Origin: Synechococcus sp. WH 7803
Lineage (GTDB): Bacteria > Cyanobacteriota > Cyanobacteriia > PCC-6307 > Cyanobiaceae
DNA: 64,000 nucleotides
Direction: 5' to 3'
NCBI GenBank assembly: GCA_000063505.1
Contig: CT971583.1
Location: 1,829,918-1,893,917, forward strand
The notes beneath the pieces were generated by a model. That model was not told where the DNA came from. It worked only from the letters and a program-made list of their open reading frames with translations, and did not search any database. Position 1 is the stretch's first letter. Each line of letters opens with the position of its first letter. The translations under genes were made by a program, and so were the position numbers. Of the stretch, positions 19,102 through 28,847 are shown one piece after another.

Positions 19102-20318
19102 GCGTTTTCCCTGCCCCCCCCTGCTTCAGCGATGGGCAACAGCAGACGCCGCTGGATCAGAGCCCTTGCCACATCAGCAGTCCAGGGGCCTAAATCGAGC
19201 TCTCCGAGAGAATGCTCAGGGTGGGCATCCACAGCCTCAAGCAGCTGCTTTTCCTGCGCAGACAACGCCATCGGCTCGAGATCAGGACCCAGCAGGCTGA
19301 CGGAGGGCCAGCCCCACAAACACGACTGGCGTCGGCCTCGCGTCTTCAAGAGCTCCCCGTCATCGTCCCAGCGCCGCTTCTGAATCGGTTTCCGCGCAAC
19401 AAAAAACTCGAAATGACTGATCTCCGTATCGAGATCCTCGATCAGAAACCACTGATCCTGGATGGGAAGCGATTGCGCCCGTGCCAGGAGATCACCGCTC
19501 AACACACGCGCTGGATCCCAAGCCGAAGGATTGGAGAAGCCAGCGAAATGCAACCCGGAGGCCTCAATCAAGGCAAACAGTGACTTGAGGTCGTAACTGG
19601 TCTCCTGGGGGTGCAGATACATGTCTGCGAAGTTGGCATCGGCAGCGGTGTCGATCAACCACCGCTGTTCATGGTTACGGCGAAGCCGATTGGATTCAGG
19701 CAGCACCTCGAACAGCTCTCGGCCCAGGCGCAGAGCTTCTCCGTCCTGCCCCACGCCAAGCCTGGTCAGGGCTCTCTGCGTCCGGTGGATTTCCCAGCGC
19801 CCTGCATTCGCATACAGGAACAGGTGCATCAAGCCGTCTTCGTCCAGCAGCGCAGCAAGAGCTTTCAGACCCGCCAGAGGGTCTCGCAAATGATGCAGGA
19901 CACCCACGGAGTTGATGTAGTCAAAGGGCCCCTCATCCTTGAGATCCAAGAGGCTGCGCTGTTCCTGACGCAGTGATCGAACCTGCTGTGCTCCTCCGGA
20001 GCGGTGCAGCCGCTCTCTGGCCAGTCCCAGAGCACCGGCGCTGATATCGACAGCCAGGATCTCGGCACCGGGATTGAGGTGGCAGAGATAGTCGGTACTC
20101 ACACCCGTCCCACAGCCTGCGTCGAGAATGCGAGGAGGCGTCCCTGCATCAGCGCGAACGGGGGTTGCACCTCTGACGGCGCCATCGACGCTGTCCAGAC
20201 ACCAGCGCCAGTTGTACCCAGGCGGTGGGCCGTCCTGAATGGGGTCACCCGGATAGGGAAAACGGTCGTAGAAATCACTCACCACTGGTGTGGCGGCATC
20301 GGACGGGGTGGGTTGCAT
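19098..20318 (-). CDS. SAM-dependent methyltransferase upstream of the atp operon
   Basis: A 406-aa class I methyltransferase. An N-terminal DFYDRFPYPGDPIQDG motif precedes the SAM-binding motif ILDAGCGTGVSTDYL (about residues 63-77), then AVDISAGALGLARERL and the post-motif VGVLHHLRDPLAGL. The C-terminal 150 residues form an extra region of unknown role. The substrate is unknown; the FYDxFPYPG start is typical of a group of small-molecule or protein methyltransferases in cyanobacteria. Its stop overlaps the atpI start, so it may belong to the ATP synthase operon. It is divergent from apcE. Confidence 0.78.
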   Translation of the reverse strand: MQPTPSDAATPVVSDFYDRFPYPGDPIQDGPPPGYNWRWCLDSVDGAVRGATPVRADAGTPPRILDAGCGTGVSTDYLCHLNPGAEILAVDISAGALGLARERLHRSGGAQQVRSLRQEQRSLLDLKDEGPFDYINSVGVLHHLRDPLAGLKALAALLDEDGLMHLFLYANAGRWEIHRTQRALTRLGVGQDGEALRLGRELFEVLPESNRLRRNHEQRWLIDTAADANFADMYLHPQETSYDLKSLFALIEASGLHFAGFSNPSAWDPARVLSGDLLARAQSLPIQDQWFLIEDLDTEISHFEFFVARKPIQKRRWDDDGELLKTRGRRQSCLWGWPSVSLLGPDLEPMALSAQEKQLLEAVDAHPEHSLGELDLGPWTADVARALIQRRLLLPIAEAGGGRENA

Positions 20319-20477
20319 CAGCGGCGGGCTTCCGGGTCGATCGGCTTGCGATGGAGCATTTCATGCGCTGTCGCAATGCGTCACTGCTGACGGCGACCCC
20401 TGCAAACATTTGTTCATGGCAGCCGAGGTGCTCAGGGCACGAGCCGTAACCTGGCCGGATCCGGCTTGCTTCCGTTC
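20319..20477 (+). promoter_or_regulatory. Divergent upstream region of apcE and the methyltransferase
   Basis: This 159-base gap must hold the apcE promoter and probably that of the methyltransferase-atp transcript. I cannot name convincing -35/-10 boxes. A perfect 12-bp palindrome (20454-20465) lies 12 bases before the apcE ATG, in the place where a ribosome binding site would be expected; no Shine-Dalgarno sequence is visible. Confidence 0.5.
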
Positions 20478-23417
20478 ATGACCGTGACCGCCAGCAGCGG
20501 CAGCCCCAGGGTCTCCCCCCAGCTGTACGACACACTGCCGCTCTCCAGCGTTCGCCAAGCCGAGCAGCAGGATCGATTCCCCGATGGTGGGGAGCTGGAC
20601 TCGCTCATCACGTTTTTCCGCAGTGGTAACGACAGGCTTGAGGCCTCGCGGATCATTGCGGCCAACGCCGAGTCGATCGTGGCTCGTGCAGCCAACCGAA
20701 TTTTCGTGGGGGGAACACCTCTTTCTTTCCTCGAGAGCCCACTCACAACCGGCGAAGAACGCCGGGCGGGTGATGACACCCCCCTGGCCGCCGATCAGGT
20801 CGCCTTCGCCCAATCGGTTCGCACCTTCACTGGAGAAAGCGCAACCACCAAGCGCGGAAACTTCCTCACCAGGCTTCTGGATGGAAGCAGCGGCGATGCC
20901 GATGTGCGTGTGGTGCTTCCCACTGGCTTCAACGCCATCAGTGTGGCCAAATACGGCCCCGCATTCATGCGCAAATCCGTGCGCGACATGGGTTGGTTCC
21001 TGCGTTATGTGGGCTATGCCCTCGTGGCAGGAGACCCAAGCATTCTCTCGGTGAACACCCGAGGGCTACGGGACATTCTCCTGAAGAACTGCTCGTTGAC
21101 AGCCACCAACGTTGCGCTGCAGGAAATGCGTGCGGCGTCAGCCCAACTGCTTCGTGAGCTGCCTGAAGCGCGTCGCCTCACGATCGACTGCTTCAACGTT
21201 CTGCTCCAGGAGCTGGCTGTTGCTACCCCTTCAACACGTCAGAAGCCTGGAAGCGCTGTTCGGCAGGGACTGCAGCTCCCGGCGATCTATGCCCTGGCCG
21301 CTGAGTCGGCCCAGCGCTTTGAAATGCGTCCCGGTCTCTCCGGCGCCGAAAAAGCTGAGATTGTGAAGGCTGCGTACCGCCAGGTTTTTGAAAGGGATAT
21401 TGCCAAGGGCTACTCCCAAACCCCCTGTCGCTCTGAAGCAAGTCAGCTCGTGCAGGGCAAGATCTCCATGCGCGAGTTCATTCGCGCTCTTGGCAAGAGC
21501 AAGGAATATCGAACTCAGTTTTACGGTCGATTTGTCAACAGTCGCGTCGTGGAACTGGCCTATCGCCACTTCCTCGGTCGAGGCATCAGCTCACTCGAAG
21601 AATTCCGCAAAGCGTTCTCGATCGTGAGCGAGCAGGGTCTCAACGGATTGGTTGATGTGCTCGTTAACAGCAGTGAGTACGCCCAAACCTTTGGGGAGGA
21701 GACCGTTCCCTACCTGCGCGATCTCGGAGAAGAAGCCCAGGAAAGTGCCGGCTGGGGCTCCAATCGGCGTTTGTTCAGGTTCAGCGCACCATTCGAAGGC
21801 GCTCCGCAATACGTCACGCTCTACGCGTCCTACCGCCAGCCGTTCGGCGATCAGCATGTTTACGGCGGTGGCAATGATCCCGTCGGCAACCAATACGGCG
21901 CGATCTTCCCCTCGTCGACAGCATCAGTCGCGACACGACCGGCTCCCTTCGGCTACGACACCCGCCGCCTGCTGGTCAGCAATGGCATGGCCCAGCCCGG
22001 GCAGATGGACAGTCCTCAGTTCCGCGGAAGTCGTCCCCGCAAGGTCGGCCCAAGAGTGCTGCGTCTTCAGCAGATCGCAACCGGTGGAGCCGCCAGACCC
22101 CGCCGAGGCGGCCAGCCCAGCATTCGCAACACCGAATCGTCCACCCAGGCTGTGATCAAAGCGGTCTATGTACAGGTTCTCGGAACAGCCGGCTACGCAG
22201 GAGAGCGACTCAGCTCTGAAGAAGCACGACTCGAGAACGGAGACATCAGCCTGCGCGACTTTGTGCGTTCGGTGGCACGCTCCAATGCGTTTCGCCGTCG
22301 CTATTGGGAAGGCTTGTACATCACGAAGGCGATCGAAGTGATGCATCGCAGACTGCTTGGGCGACCCACGTTTGGTCGTTGGGAGATTGATGCACTGTTC
22401 GATACTGCCGCCCGCCGAGGCTTTTACGGTCTCGTTGATGCACTGATCGACGGTCAGGACTACAAGGATTGCTTTGGTGAGGACACCGTTCCTTATGAGC
22501 GATTCATCACTCCGGCAGATCTGAACACACGCCGGGCTCCTGCCCTGCGACGTCCCATCGATGTCACCGCCGTCGTTGACCTGGCCATGGGTCGTCGTCC
22601 CGACTCTGTTCGGAACGACCGCCTGCGCACCACGAGCGATGTCACAACCCGGAACCTGACGGGTCAAACGCAAACCGCTGCTGGTCAGTGGCGCGCTGAT
22701 TTGAGCTCCATGCCAGCGTCCAATTGGTCGCCACTGATGCGTCGCCGCCCACAGCGAAGCTCAACGTCACCAGGCTCGGCGCAAGACACGGCCAACTCGT
22801 GGAGTCGCACGCTCGACTCACGCTTCACCCGAACGATCCAACAGGATCAGGGGAAGACTGGGCTCACAGCGGCTTTGCAAGTAGGGAACGCGCTGGGCTT
22901 CCAGCGGCGCACCGGACTGCCCGCCAAGCTCTCCCTCCCTGTCAATCCAAGTGAATCAGAACTGAGAGAAGTGGCTGACGCCACCTATCGGCAGCTTCTC
23001 AACCGCGTGCCTCTGGAAAGCGAACGCCTGATCACGAGCGAATCCCGACTGCGCGATGGCCAAATCGATCTCGAAGGATTCGTGGCAGCTGTCGCCACCA
23101 GTGAAGCCTTTATGGAAAGACTGTCCAAAATGGCGCCCCTACGCGCTGCCACCGCAGCGGCAATGGCGCTTGTTGGACGGGCATCCACTCCGGCAGAAAC
23201 GAGTCGCTTCCTGATCGTGAGAGCAGAATCAGGGCAATGTGCAGCTGTTCAGGAGTTGCTGGATCTTCGCTCCAAACTCGGATTCGAGTCGTCTGAGGTT
23301 CCTGGGCTTCAAGGCTTGAGTTCACAGCCAGGCGTCACCCAACCAACCCTCACCCGCACAGCATCCCTCTACAGCGGCAATGCCGGACTCACGCCTCCAA
23401 CCAGCCAACCGTTGTAA
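20478..23417 (+). CDS. apcE: Phycobilisome core-membrane linker (LCM)
   Basis: A 979-aa protein from the ATG at 20478 (MTVTASSGSPRV, the usual start). The N-terminal domain is phycobilin-binding, split by the PB-loop, with the chromophore Cys near residue 205 in DILLKNCSLTATNVALQEM. Three linker REP domains follow: AEIVKAAYRQVFERDIAKGY, VIKAVYVQVLGTAGYAGERL and LREVADATYRQLLNRVPLES mark their starts. Three REPs imply a three-cylinder core. The arms between them are basic and Ser/Thr-rich. ApcE organises the core, anchors the phycobilisome and is a terminal energy emitter. It is followed by its own terminator. Confidence 0.97.
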   Translation: MTVTASSGSPRVSPQLYDTLPLSSVRQAEQQDRFPDGGELDSLITFFRSGNDRLEASRIIAANAESIVARAANRIFVGGTPLSFLESPLTTGEERRAGDDTPLAADQVAFAQSVRTFTGESATTKRGNFLTRLLDGSSGDADVRVVLPTGFNAISVAKYGPAFMRKSVRDMGWFLRYVGYALVAGDPSILSVNTRGLRDILLKNCSLTATNVALQEMRAASAQLLRELPEARRLTIDCFNVLLQELAVATPSTRQKPGSAVRQGLQLPAIYALAAESAQRFEMRPGLSGAEKAEIVKAAYRQVFERDIAKGYSQTPCRSEASQLVQGKISMREFIRALGKSKEYRTQFYGRFVNSRVVELAYRHFLGRGISSLEEFRKAFSIVSEQGLNGLVDVLVNSSEYAQTFGEETVPYLRDLGEEAQESAGWGSNRRLFRFSAPFEGAPQYVTLYASYRQPFGDQHVYGGGNDPVGNQYGAIFPSSTASVATRPAPFGYDTRRLLVSNGMAQPGQMDSPQFRGSRPRKVGPRVLRLQQIATGGAARPRRGGQPSIRNTESSTQAVIKAVYVQVLGTAGYAGERLSSEEARLENGDISLRDFVRSVARSNAFRRRYWEGLYITKAIEVMHRRLLGRPTFGRWEIDALFDTAARRGFYGLVDALIDGQDYKDCFGEDTVPYERFITPADLNTRRAPALRRPIDVTAVVDLAMGRRPDSVRNDRLRTTSDVTTRNLTGQTQTAAGQWRADLSSMPASNWSPLMRRRPQRSSTSPGSAQDTANSWSRTLDSRFTRTIQQDQGKTGLTAALQVGNALGFQRRTGLPAKLSLPVNPSESELREVADATYRQLLNRVPLESERLITSESRLRDGQIDLEGFVAAVATSEAFMERLSKMAPLRAATAAAMALVGRASTPAETSRFLIVRAESGQCAAVQELLDLRSKLGFESSEVPGLQGLSSQPGVTQPTLTRTASLYSGNAGLTPPTSQPL

Positions 23418-23477
23418 GCACTCCTAATGCTGGCGCATCACGCCTAATTACCGATTACAACAACTCGCAATTTGCAG

Positions 23478-23507
23478 AGCCAGCGTATGTAAATCGCTGG
23501 CTTTTTT
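23478..23507 (+). terminator. Terminator after apcE
   Basis: An 8-bp stem (23478-23485 with 23495-23502) encloses a 9-base loop and runs into six T. It lies 60 bases past the apcE stop, so apcE can be transcribed apart from apcABC. Confidence 0.85.
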
Positions 23508-23797
23508 ATGCCTGGTTATCAAACACCTAACCCAGGAATGAAGATCTGTTACCAGCACCAAACCCTCCCTAGCAGTTGGCTGAGAATCATTGGTGATCGG
23601 CCTCACCGTCTCTGGTGAAGCCCGACGGCATCCCCGAAGGTCAACAGATACAACATCTGAAGGCCTTCGAGCTCGAATCTCCACGATCTGAGCACCTGCG
23701 GCCCTTAAGCTGCTGTCCGATCTCCGTCGAGATCACCACCACCACACACCGGATATCGGTCTCCTACGGGCGGCCGCTTGCTTCGAGGTAGAACTGC
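23508..23797 (+). promoter_or_regulatory. Promoter and leader region of apcABC
   Basis: About 290 bases with no gene I can support lie between the apcE terminator and apcA. A perfect 12-bp palindrome is at 23666-23677, and a short hairpin can form at 23592-23607. A purine-rich GAGGTAGA lies shortly before the apcA ATG and may bind the ribosome. The promoter for this very highly expressed operon should be here, and the length suggests a long 5' leader. I could not fix the -10 and -35 boxes. Confidence 0.6.
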
Positions 23798-24283
23798 ATG
23801 AGCATCGTCTCCAACTCGATCATCAACGCGGACGCCGAAGCCCGCTATCTCAGTCCAGGAGAACTGGACCAGATCAAGGCTTTCGTCGGCGGCGGCCAGC
23901 GACGTCTGCGCGTCGCTCAGGTTCTCAGCGAGAGCCGTGAGCGCATCGTCAAGACAGCTGGCGGCCAGCTGTTTCAGAAGCGTCCTGATGTGATCTCCCC
24001 CGGCGGCAACGCCTACGGCGAGGAAATGACCGCAACCTGTCTTCGTGACATGGATTACTACCTGCGCCTCGTCACTTACGGGGTCGTCGCAGGTGACGTG
24101 ACCCCGATTGAAGAAATCGGAGTCATCGGCGCTCGCGAGCTTTATCGCTCCCTGGGTACTCCCCTTGAAGCCATGGCTGAAGCGGTCCGTGAAATGAAGA
24201 CCGTCGCCATGAGCATCCTCAGTGGCGCCGACGCCGAAGAGGCAGGCTTCTACTTCGATTACGTGGTCGGCGCCCTCGCCTGA
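23798..24283 (+). CDS. apcA: Allophycocyanin alpha subunit
   Basis: A 161-aa phycobiliprotein of the phycobilisome core. The globin-like fold carries one phycocyanobilin on the Cys of [19 protein letters not shown] (near residue 81). It begins [20 protein letters not shown] and ends [11 protein letters not shown], as in other cyanobacteria. It is the first gene of apcABC, 39 bases before apcB. Alpha and beta form the trimers that accept energy from the rods. Confidence 0.98.
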   Translation: MSIVSNSIINADAEARYLSPGELDQIKAFVGGGQRRLRVAQVLSESRERIVKTAGGQLFQKRPDVISPGGNAYGEEMTATCLRDMDYYLRLVTYGVVAGDVTPIEEIGVIGARELYRSLGTPLEAMAEAVREMKTVAMSILSGADAEEAGFYFDYVVGALA

Positions 24284-24322
24284 ATCACCGGACTTCACGC
24301 CCCTTTCCGTCACTCCTGATCC

Positions 24323-24811
24323 ATGCAAGACGCGATCACCAACGTCATCAACAAGTCGGATGTCCAGGGTCTTTACCTGGACACGACGTCCATGAGCAGC
24401 CTCGAGGGCTATTTCGCCAGCGGTGAGCTGCGCGTTAAAGCTGCTGCCACCATCAGCGCCAATGCGTCCTCGATCATTCGTGATGCTGTGGCGAAGGCCC
24501 TGCTGTATTCGGACATCACCCGTCCGGGCGGCAACATGTACACCACCCGTCGCTATGCAGCCTGCATCCGCGATTTGGATTACTACCTGCGTTATTCCAC
24601 CTACGCCATGCTGGCCGGTGATACCTCCATCCTCGACGAGCGGGTGCTGAACGGTCTGAAGGAGACCTACAACTCCCTCGGCGTGCCCATCGGAGCCACT
24701 GTTCAGGCCATTCAGGCCATGAAAGAAGTCACCGCTTCCCTCGTTGGTCCCGATGCAGGCAAGGAGATGGGTGTCTACTTCGACTACATCTGTTCCGGTC
24801 TCGGCAACTGA
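24323..24811 (+). CDS. apcB: Allophycocyanin beta subunit
   Basis: A 162-aa partner of ApcA. The chromophore Cys is in [19 protein letters not shown], the methylated-Asn region is in [15 protein letters not shown], and the C-terminus is [10 protein letters not shown]. It starts [19 protein letters not shown]. Length and residues are standard, and apcC follows within six bases, so the three are translated from one message. Confidence 0.98.
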   Translation: MQDAITNVINKSDVQGLYLDTTSMSSLEGYFASGELRVKAAATISANASSIIRDAVAKALLYSDITRPGGNMYTTRRYAACIRDLDYYLRYSTYAMLAGDTSILDERVLNGLKETYNSLGVPIGATVQAIQAMKEVTASLVGPDAGKEMGVYFDYICSGLGN

Positions 24812-24816
24812 GGCCC

Positions 24817-25017
24817 ATGCGGTTGTTCAAAGTCACCGCCTGCATTCCGAGCCCTGAAAAAGTTCGGACCCAGCGCGAATTGCAGAACACCTTCTTCACC
24901 AAGTGGGTTCCCTACGACAGCTGGTTCGCTGAACAACAGAGAATCCAGAAACAGGGTGGACGAATCATCAAGGTTGAACTCTGCACTGGCTCACGCCAGG
25001 TGAATGTCGGTAACTGA
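24817..25017 (+). CDS. apcC: Phycobilisome core linker Lc7.8
   Basis: A 66-aa small basic linker of the CpcD domain family that caps allophycocyanin trimers at the ends of core cylinders. MRLFKVTACIPSPEKVRTQR and the C-terminal GGRIIKVELCTGSRQVNVGN are typical. It is the last gene of the operon and is followed 22 bases later by a strong terminator. Confidence 0.97.
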   Translation: MRLFKVTACIPSPEKVRTQRELQNTFFTKWVPYDSWFAEQQRIQKQGGRIIKVELCTGSRQVNVGN

Positions 25018-25039
25018 CATCAGCTCAAACCCTTGCGAA

Positions 25040-25063
25040 CCCGGCCAAAGGCCGGGTTTTTTT
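25040..25063 (+). terminator. Terminator of apcABC
   Basis: A perfect 7-bp GC stem (25040-25046 with 25050-25056), a 3-base loop and seven T immediately after it. It closes the apc operon before ftsW. Confidence 0.93.
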
Positions 25064-25126
25064 ATGACCTGTCCCTTGGCAAATCGTGTTGAAGACGGCT
25101 CAATACACTTATTCCTTTCTTGACTC

Positions 25127-26380
25127 TTGAGCAGCCCGTCCGTGATGTCCAGGAGGAGTCGGTCCTCACGGTCGGACACCGTGAGGACTCGGACGCATCC
25201 TGAAAAAGAGCAGAAGGCGTTCTGGGACCGTCACCTCCCCCTCGACTGGTCGTTGTGGCCTGCGGAAGCACGCCTGTTGCTCACGCTCACAGCGATCTGG
25301 AGTCTTGCGGGTTTGCTGGTGCTGGCCTCTGCCAGCTGGTGGGTTGCAGCCCGAGAGCAAGGGGAAGGTGCTTTTTATCTCAAGCGCCAATTGGTGTGGA
25401 TGGCTGCGAGCTGGAGCTTGATGGCGTTCACAGCATCCATCAACCTGAGGCGTTGGCTGAAGATGGCTGGCCCCGCCCTCTGGATTGGCTGCCTGCTTGT
25501 TGCCGCCACATTGGTGATGGGAACCACGGTGAACGGAGCCAGTCGCTGGCTCGTGATCGGACCAATCCAGATCCAGCCCTCAGAACTCGTGAAACCGTTT
25601 GTGGTGTTGCAGGCGGCCAACCTCTTCGCGCACTGGAAACGCACAGGCCTGGATCAGAAGCTGCTTTGGCTCGGCAGTTTTGGGCTGTTAGTGCTTCTCA
25701 TCCTTAAGCAACCCAATCTCAGCACCGCCGCTCTGAGTGGGTTATTGATCTGGTTGATGGCCTTCTCAGCAGGCTTACCCCTGGTGCAACTGTTCGGCAC
25801 GGCGATCGGAGGCGCCTGCCTGGGCACCGCAAGCATTTTGATCAATGAATACCAACGACTCAGGGTGATTTCCTTTCTGAACCCCTGGAAAGATCCTCAG
25901 GGTGATGGCTACCAACTGATTCAAAGTCTTCTGGCGATCGGTTCGGGAGGGGTCTTCGGAGAGGGATTCGGCCTCTCAACGCAGAAATTGCAATATCTGC
26001 CGATCCAGAGCACCGACTTCATTTTTGCGGTGTACGCCGAGGAATTCGGGCTGGTGGGCTCGTTGCTTCTGCTGCTCTTCTTGATGCTGATCGGCTACCT
26101 CGGCCTGCGCGTGGCACTGCGCTGCCGCAGCAATCAGGCGCGCCTTGTTGCCATTGGCTGTTCCACACTGTTGGTGGGGCAATCCATCATGAACATTGCC
26201 GTGGCCTCCGGAGCCATGCCAACAACAGGGCTGCCGTTGCCCCTGATGAGTTATGGAGGCAACTCGCTGCTGTCCAGCCTGATGATCGTGGGACTGCTCA
26301 TCCGCTGCTCTCTGGAATCCACAGGCTTCATTGGAGGCCGCGGCCAACGCAGATCAGAACGCAAACTCCGGCGGCATTGA
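25127..26380 (+). CDS. ftsW: Lipid II polymerase / cell division protein FtsW
   Basis: A 417-aa SEDS-family protein with about ten membrane helices. It polymerises septal peptidoglycan with its partner penicillin-binding protein. Family motifs are present: SRWLVIGPIQIQPSELVK, the QSLLAIGSGGVFGEGFGLS region, DFIFAVYAEEFGLVGSLLL and the signature GLPLPLMSYGGNSLL. An N-terminal cytoplasmic tail of about 45 residues is Arg-rich, and the true start may lie a few codons in. The 3' end overlaps the only upstream start of ccdA. FtsW rather than RodA is inferred from the overall similarity. Confidence 0.9.
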   Translation: MSSPSVMSRRSRSSRSDTVRTRTHPEKEQKAFWDRHLPLDWSLWPAEARLLLTLTAIWSLAGLLVLASASWWVAAREQGEGAFYLKRQLVWMAASWSLMAFTASINLRRWLKMAGPALWIGCLLVAATLVMGTTVNGASRWLVIGPIQIQPSELVKPFVVLQAANLFAHWKRTGLDQKLLWLGSFGLLVLLILKQPNLSTAALSGLLIWLMAFSAGLPLVQLFGTAIGGACLGTASILINEYQRLRVISFLNPWKDPQGDGYQLIQSLLAIGSGGVFGEGFGLSTQKLQYLPIQSTDFIFAVYAEEFGLVGSLLLLLFLMLIGYLGLRVALRCRSNQARLVAIGCSTLLVGQSIMNIAVASGAMPTTGLPLPLMSYGGNSLLSSLMIVGLLIRCSLESTGFIGGRGQRRSERKLRRH

Positions 26381-27152
26381 AGCGCTGATCGATAGGCTTG
26401 CAGTCTGTGATTTCCGGCCGACCGGCACGACCATCGCTTTCCTCGATCTAGCGCTTTCCGATCTGGCTCGAAGCGCTGAGCAGCTGCTGAATCACGCCCT
26501 GGAACAGCCAGGTCCCCTCAGTTTGGGGGTGGTTCTGATCGGAGGAGCCCTGACCAGCCTTGGTCCCTGCTCTCTCTCCCTTCTTCCGGTCACCCTTGCT
26601 TATCTGGCCGGCTTTGAGGGTCGCCAGGCTCCCTGGCAGCGCAGCCTGGCGTTTTCCGCTGGCATTGTTGCCGCACTGGTCATGCTGGGAAGCCTCAGCG
26701 GTTTGCTGGGCGGAATTTACGGACAAGTGCCAGGTCTGATCCCAACGCTGGTGGCTGTGCTTGCCATCGTGATGGGCCTCAATCTTCTGGGGATGATCCG
26801 GATTCCCCTGCCGGCGGGCCCTGATCCCAAGGCCTGGAGCAATCGAGTGCCAGCACCGCTGGCCCCCCTGGCCGCAGGCCTGGCCTTTGGGTTAGCAGCC
26901 TCGCCCTGCACGACCCCCGTTTTGGCCGTTCTGCTCGCTTGGATCGCCAGCACTGGGAATGTTGTGATTGGCATTCTGTTCCTGAGCAGCTTCGGGATCG
27001 GCCAGGTTCTGCCGCTGCTGTTGGCCGGCAGCATGGCAGCGTCCTTGCCGAAATTGATGGCGCTCCGTCCTGTGAGCCAATGGATCCCGAGCATCAGCGG
27101 AGCCGTGCTGATCACGGTGGGATCACTCACGCTGTTGGCTCGGTTGGTCTAA
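26331..27152 (+). CDS. ccdA: Cytochrome c biogenesis protein CcdA
   Basis: A membrane protein of the DsbD/CcdA family that carries reducing equivalents across the thylakoid membrane to keep apocytochrome c thiols reduced. Two redox Cys sit in the first and fourth helices: [20 protein letters not shown] and [17 protein letters not shown]. About six helices are seen. The start is unclear: the only in-frame start codons are a TTG at 26331, which overlaps ftsW by 50 bases and gives 273 aa, and a TTG at 26523 just before the first helix. The stop lies two bases before ccs1, so the two maturation genes are an operon. Confidence 0.88.
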   Translation: MEAAANADQNANSGGIEALIDRLAVCDFRPTGTTIAFLDLALSDLARSAEQLLNHALEQPGPLSLGVVLIGGALTSLGPCSLSLLPVTLAYLAGFEGRQAPWQRSLAFSAGIVAALVMLGSLSGLLGGIYGQVPGLIPTLVAVLAIVMGLNLLGMIRIPLPAGPDPKAWSNRVPAPLAPLAAGLAFGLAASPCTTPVLAVLLAWIASTGNVVIGILFLSSFGIGQVLPLLLAGSMAASLPKLMALRPVSQWIPSISGAVLITVGSLTLLARLV

Positions 27153-27154
27153 GG

Positions 27155-28447
27155 ATGCGCACTCTCAATCGCGTCTTCGCGATCCTTTCCGATCTGCGCC
27201 TGGCCATCGCGCTGCTTCTGCTCATCGCCGCAGCCAGTGCTGTGGGGACGATCCTTCCTCAGCAAGAAGCCCCTGAGCTGTACCTCGAGCGCTTCAACGC
27301 CGATCCCTGGCTCGGGTTGATCAATGGTGACCAGATGCTGGCCTTTCAGCTTGATCATCTCTACTCAAGCGTGTGGTTCCTGGCTCTGCTCGCCTGGCTC
27401 GGCCTGGCCCTGATGCTTTGCAGTTGGCGCCGGCAATGGCCGGCCTTGCAGGCGGCCATGCGTTGGATTGATTACACACGCCCGCGTCAACTGAGCAAGC
27501 TGGCCCTGGCGGAAACCCTCAGCTGTGCCAGCAGCGATGGTGCTCTTTCCAGCCTTGCCATCGAACTGAAATCACGGGGGTGGCAGGTCAAGCAGCATCA
27601 AGATCGCCTGGCCGCGCGTCGCGGCGTCGTGGGACGGGTCGGTCCGCTGCTGGTGCACACGGGCTTGGTGTTGCTGCTGATCGGAGCGGCCTGGGGAGCA
27701 CTCGCCGGTCAGCGTCTGGAACGGTTTTTAGCTCCAGGACGGTCTCTGGATCTTCTCGATCCAGCAGGCGCCAATCGCCTCAGTCTCACGCTTGAGAACT
27801 TTTCGATCACGCGTGACCCTGCCGGACGTGCAGAACAGTTCCAATCGACGCTGACTCTCTCACCACCAGGCCAAGAGGACGAGCGCCGCACGATCAGCGT
27901 GAACCATCCACTCCGTTACCAGGGCATGACGGTGTATCAGGCCGACTGGTCTTTGGCTGCAGTCACGGTGCAGATCGGCAAAAGTCCCATGCTGCAGCTT
28001 CCCCTCAGCACATTTCCGGAGCTGGGTGACCAAGTCTGGGGACTGGTCCTGCCCACCCGTCCGGACGGGAGTGAACCCGTCTTTCTGAGCACCAGCAGTG
28101 AACAAGGTCCAGTGCAGGTGTTCGGCTCGGACGGTGCACTGATCACCAATCTCCGCCCCGGAGGCGAAGGAACAGAGGTGAGGGGCTTACCCCTGAAGGT
28201 GATCGACATCCTCCCTGCCAGTGGGCTGCTGCTCAAACGTGACCCCGGAGTGCCTCTGGTCTATGCCGGATTTGCCATCACGCTGCTCGGCGGAGCGCTG
28301 AGCATGGTGGCGACGCGTCAGATCTGGGTGATCAGCGACGCCGTGCATCAGCGCTTGCACATCGGCGGGCTTTGCAATCGCAACCTGCTGGGTTTCGCTG
28401 CAGAACTGCCGGAACTGATCAACAGGGTTGACGTGTCCCATGGCTGA
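27155..28447 (+). CDS. ccs1: Cytochrome c biogenesis protein Ccs1/ResB
   Basis: A 430-aa membrane protein of the system II haem delivery and ligation machinery. Three helices come early ([37 protein letters not shown] and [19 protein letters not shown], the last with a conserved His). A large lumenal domain follows, with [18 protein letters not shown], and the C-terminal helix is [17 protein letters not shown]. It works with CcsA, which is not in this window. The ATG two bases after ccdA fixes the start. The last 29 bases overlap the 3' end of the convergent queF gene. Confidence 0.9.
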   Translation: MRTLNRVFAILSDLRLAIALLLLIAAASAVGTILPQQEAPELYLERFNADPWLGLINGDQMLAFQLDHLYSSVWFLALLAWLGLALMLCSWRRQWPALQAAMRWIDYTRPRQLSKLALAETLSCASSDGALSSLAIELKSRGWQVKQHQDRLAARRGVVGRVGPLLVHTGLVLLLIGAAWGALAGQRLERFLAPGRSLDLLDPAGANRLSLTLENFSITRDPAGRAEQFQSTLTLSPPGQEDERRTISVNHPLRYQGMTVYQADWSLAAVTVQIGKSPMLQLPLSTFPELGDQVWGLVLPTRPDGSEPVFLSTSSEQGPVQVFGSDGALITNLRPGGEGTEVRGLPLKVIDILPASGLLLKRDPGVPLVYAGFAITLLGGALSMVATRQIWVISDAVHQRLHIGGLCNRNLLGFAAELPELINRVDVSHG

Positions 28448-28829
28448 CACGCACCACGGTGTGAACATTTCCCCGGGGATGGAAATCGGCCTCAAGCTGC
28501 ATCCAAACCGGGTCGCAAGCTGACACGAGATCATCAAGGATCCGGTTGGCAACCTCTTCATGGGAGATGGTGCGATCGCGATAACCGTTCACATACAGCT
28601 TGATCGCCTTCAGCTCAACGACCCGCGGGCCGGGCTGGTAAAGAAGACGCAAAACAGCGAAATCCGGGTAGCCCGAAAAGGGGCAGAGGCAGGTGAATTC
28701 CGGCAGTTCAATGGACACCTCATAGGGCCGACCGGGCCGAGGGTTGTCGAAACAGATCAATTCGGCCTCGGCGATCGCTCGCTCGCCATACAGAGGCGTT
28801 CGAGTCGTTTCTGAAGAGGATGCGCTCAT
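28419..28829 (-). CDS. queF: NADPH-dependent 7-cyano-7-deazaguanine reductase
   Basis: A single-domain QueF of 136 aa that reduces preQ0 to preQ1 in queuosine synthesis. The catalytic Cys is in [19 protein letters not shown], matching the CPxTxxPDF pattern of the family. The QueF motif with the substrate-binding Glu is [20 protein letters not shown]. The ATG at 28829 gives [15 protein letters not shown]; an ATG at 28838 and a TTG at 28847 are also in frame. It stands alone here, without other queuosine genes, and overlaps the ccs1 end. Confidence 0.93.
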   Translation of the reverse strand: MSASSSETTRTPLYGERAIAEAELICFDNPRPGRPYEVSIELPEFTCLCPFSGYPDFAVLRLLYQPGPRVVELKAIKLYVNGYRDRTISHEEVANRILDDLVSACDPVWMQLEADFHPRGNVHTVVRVSHGTRQPC

Positions 28830-28847
28830 GGCTGACATCAGAGACAA

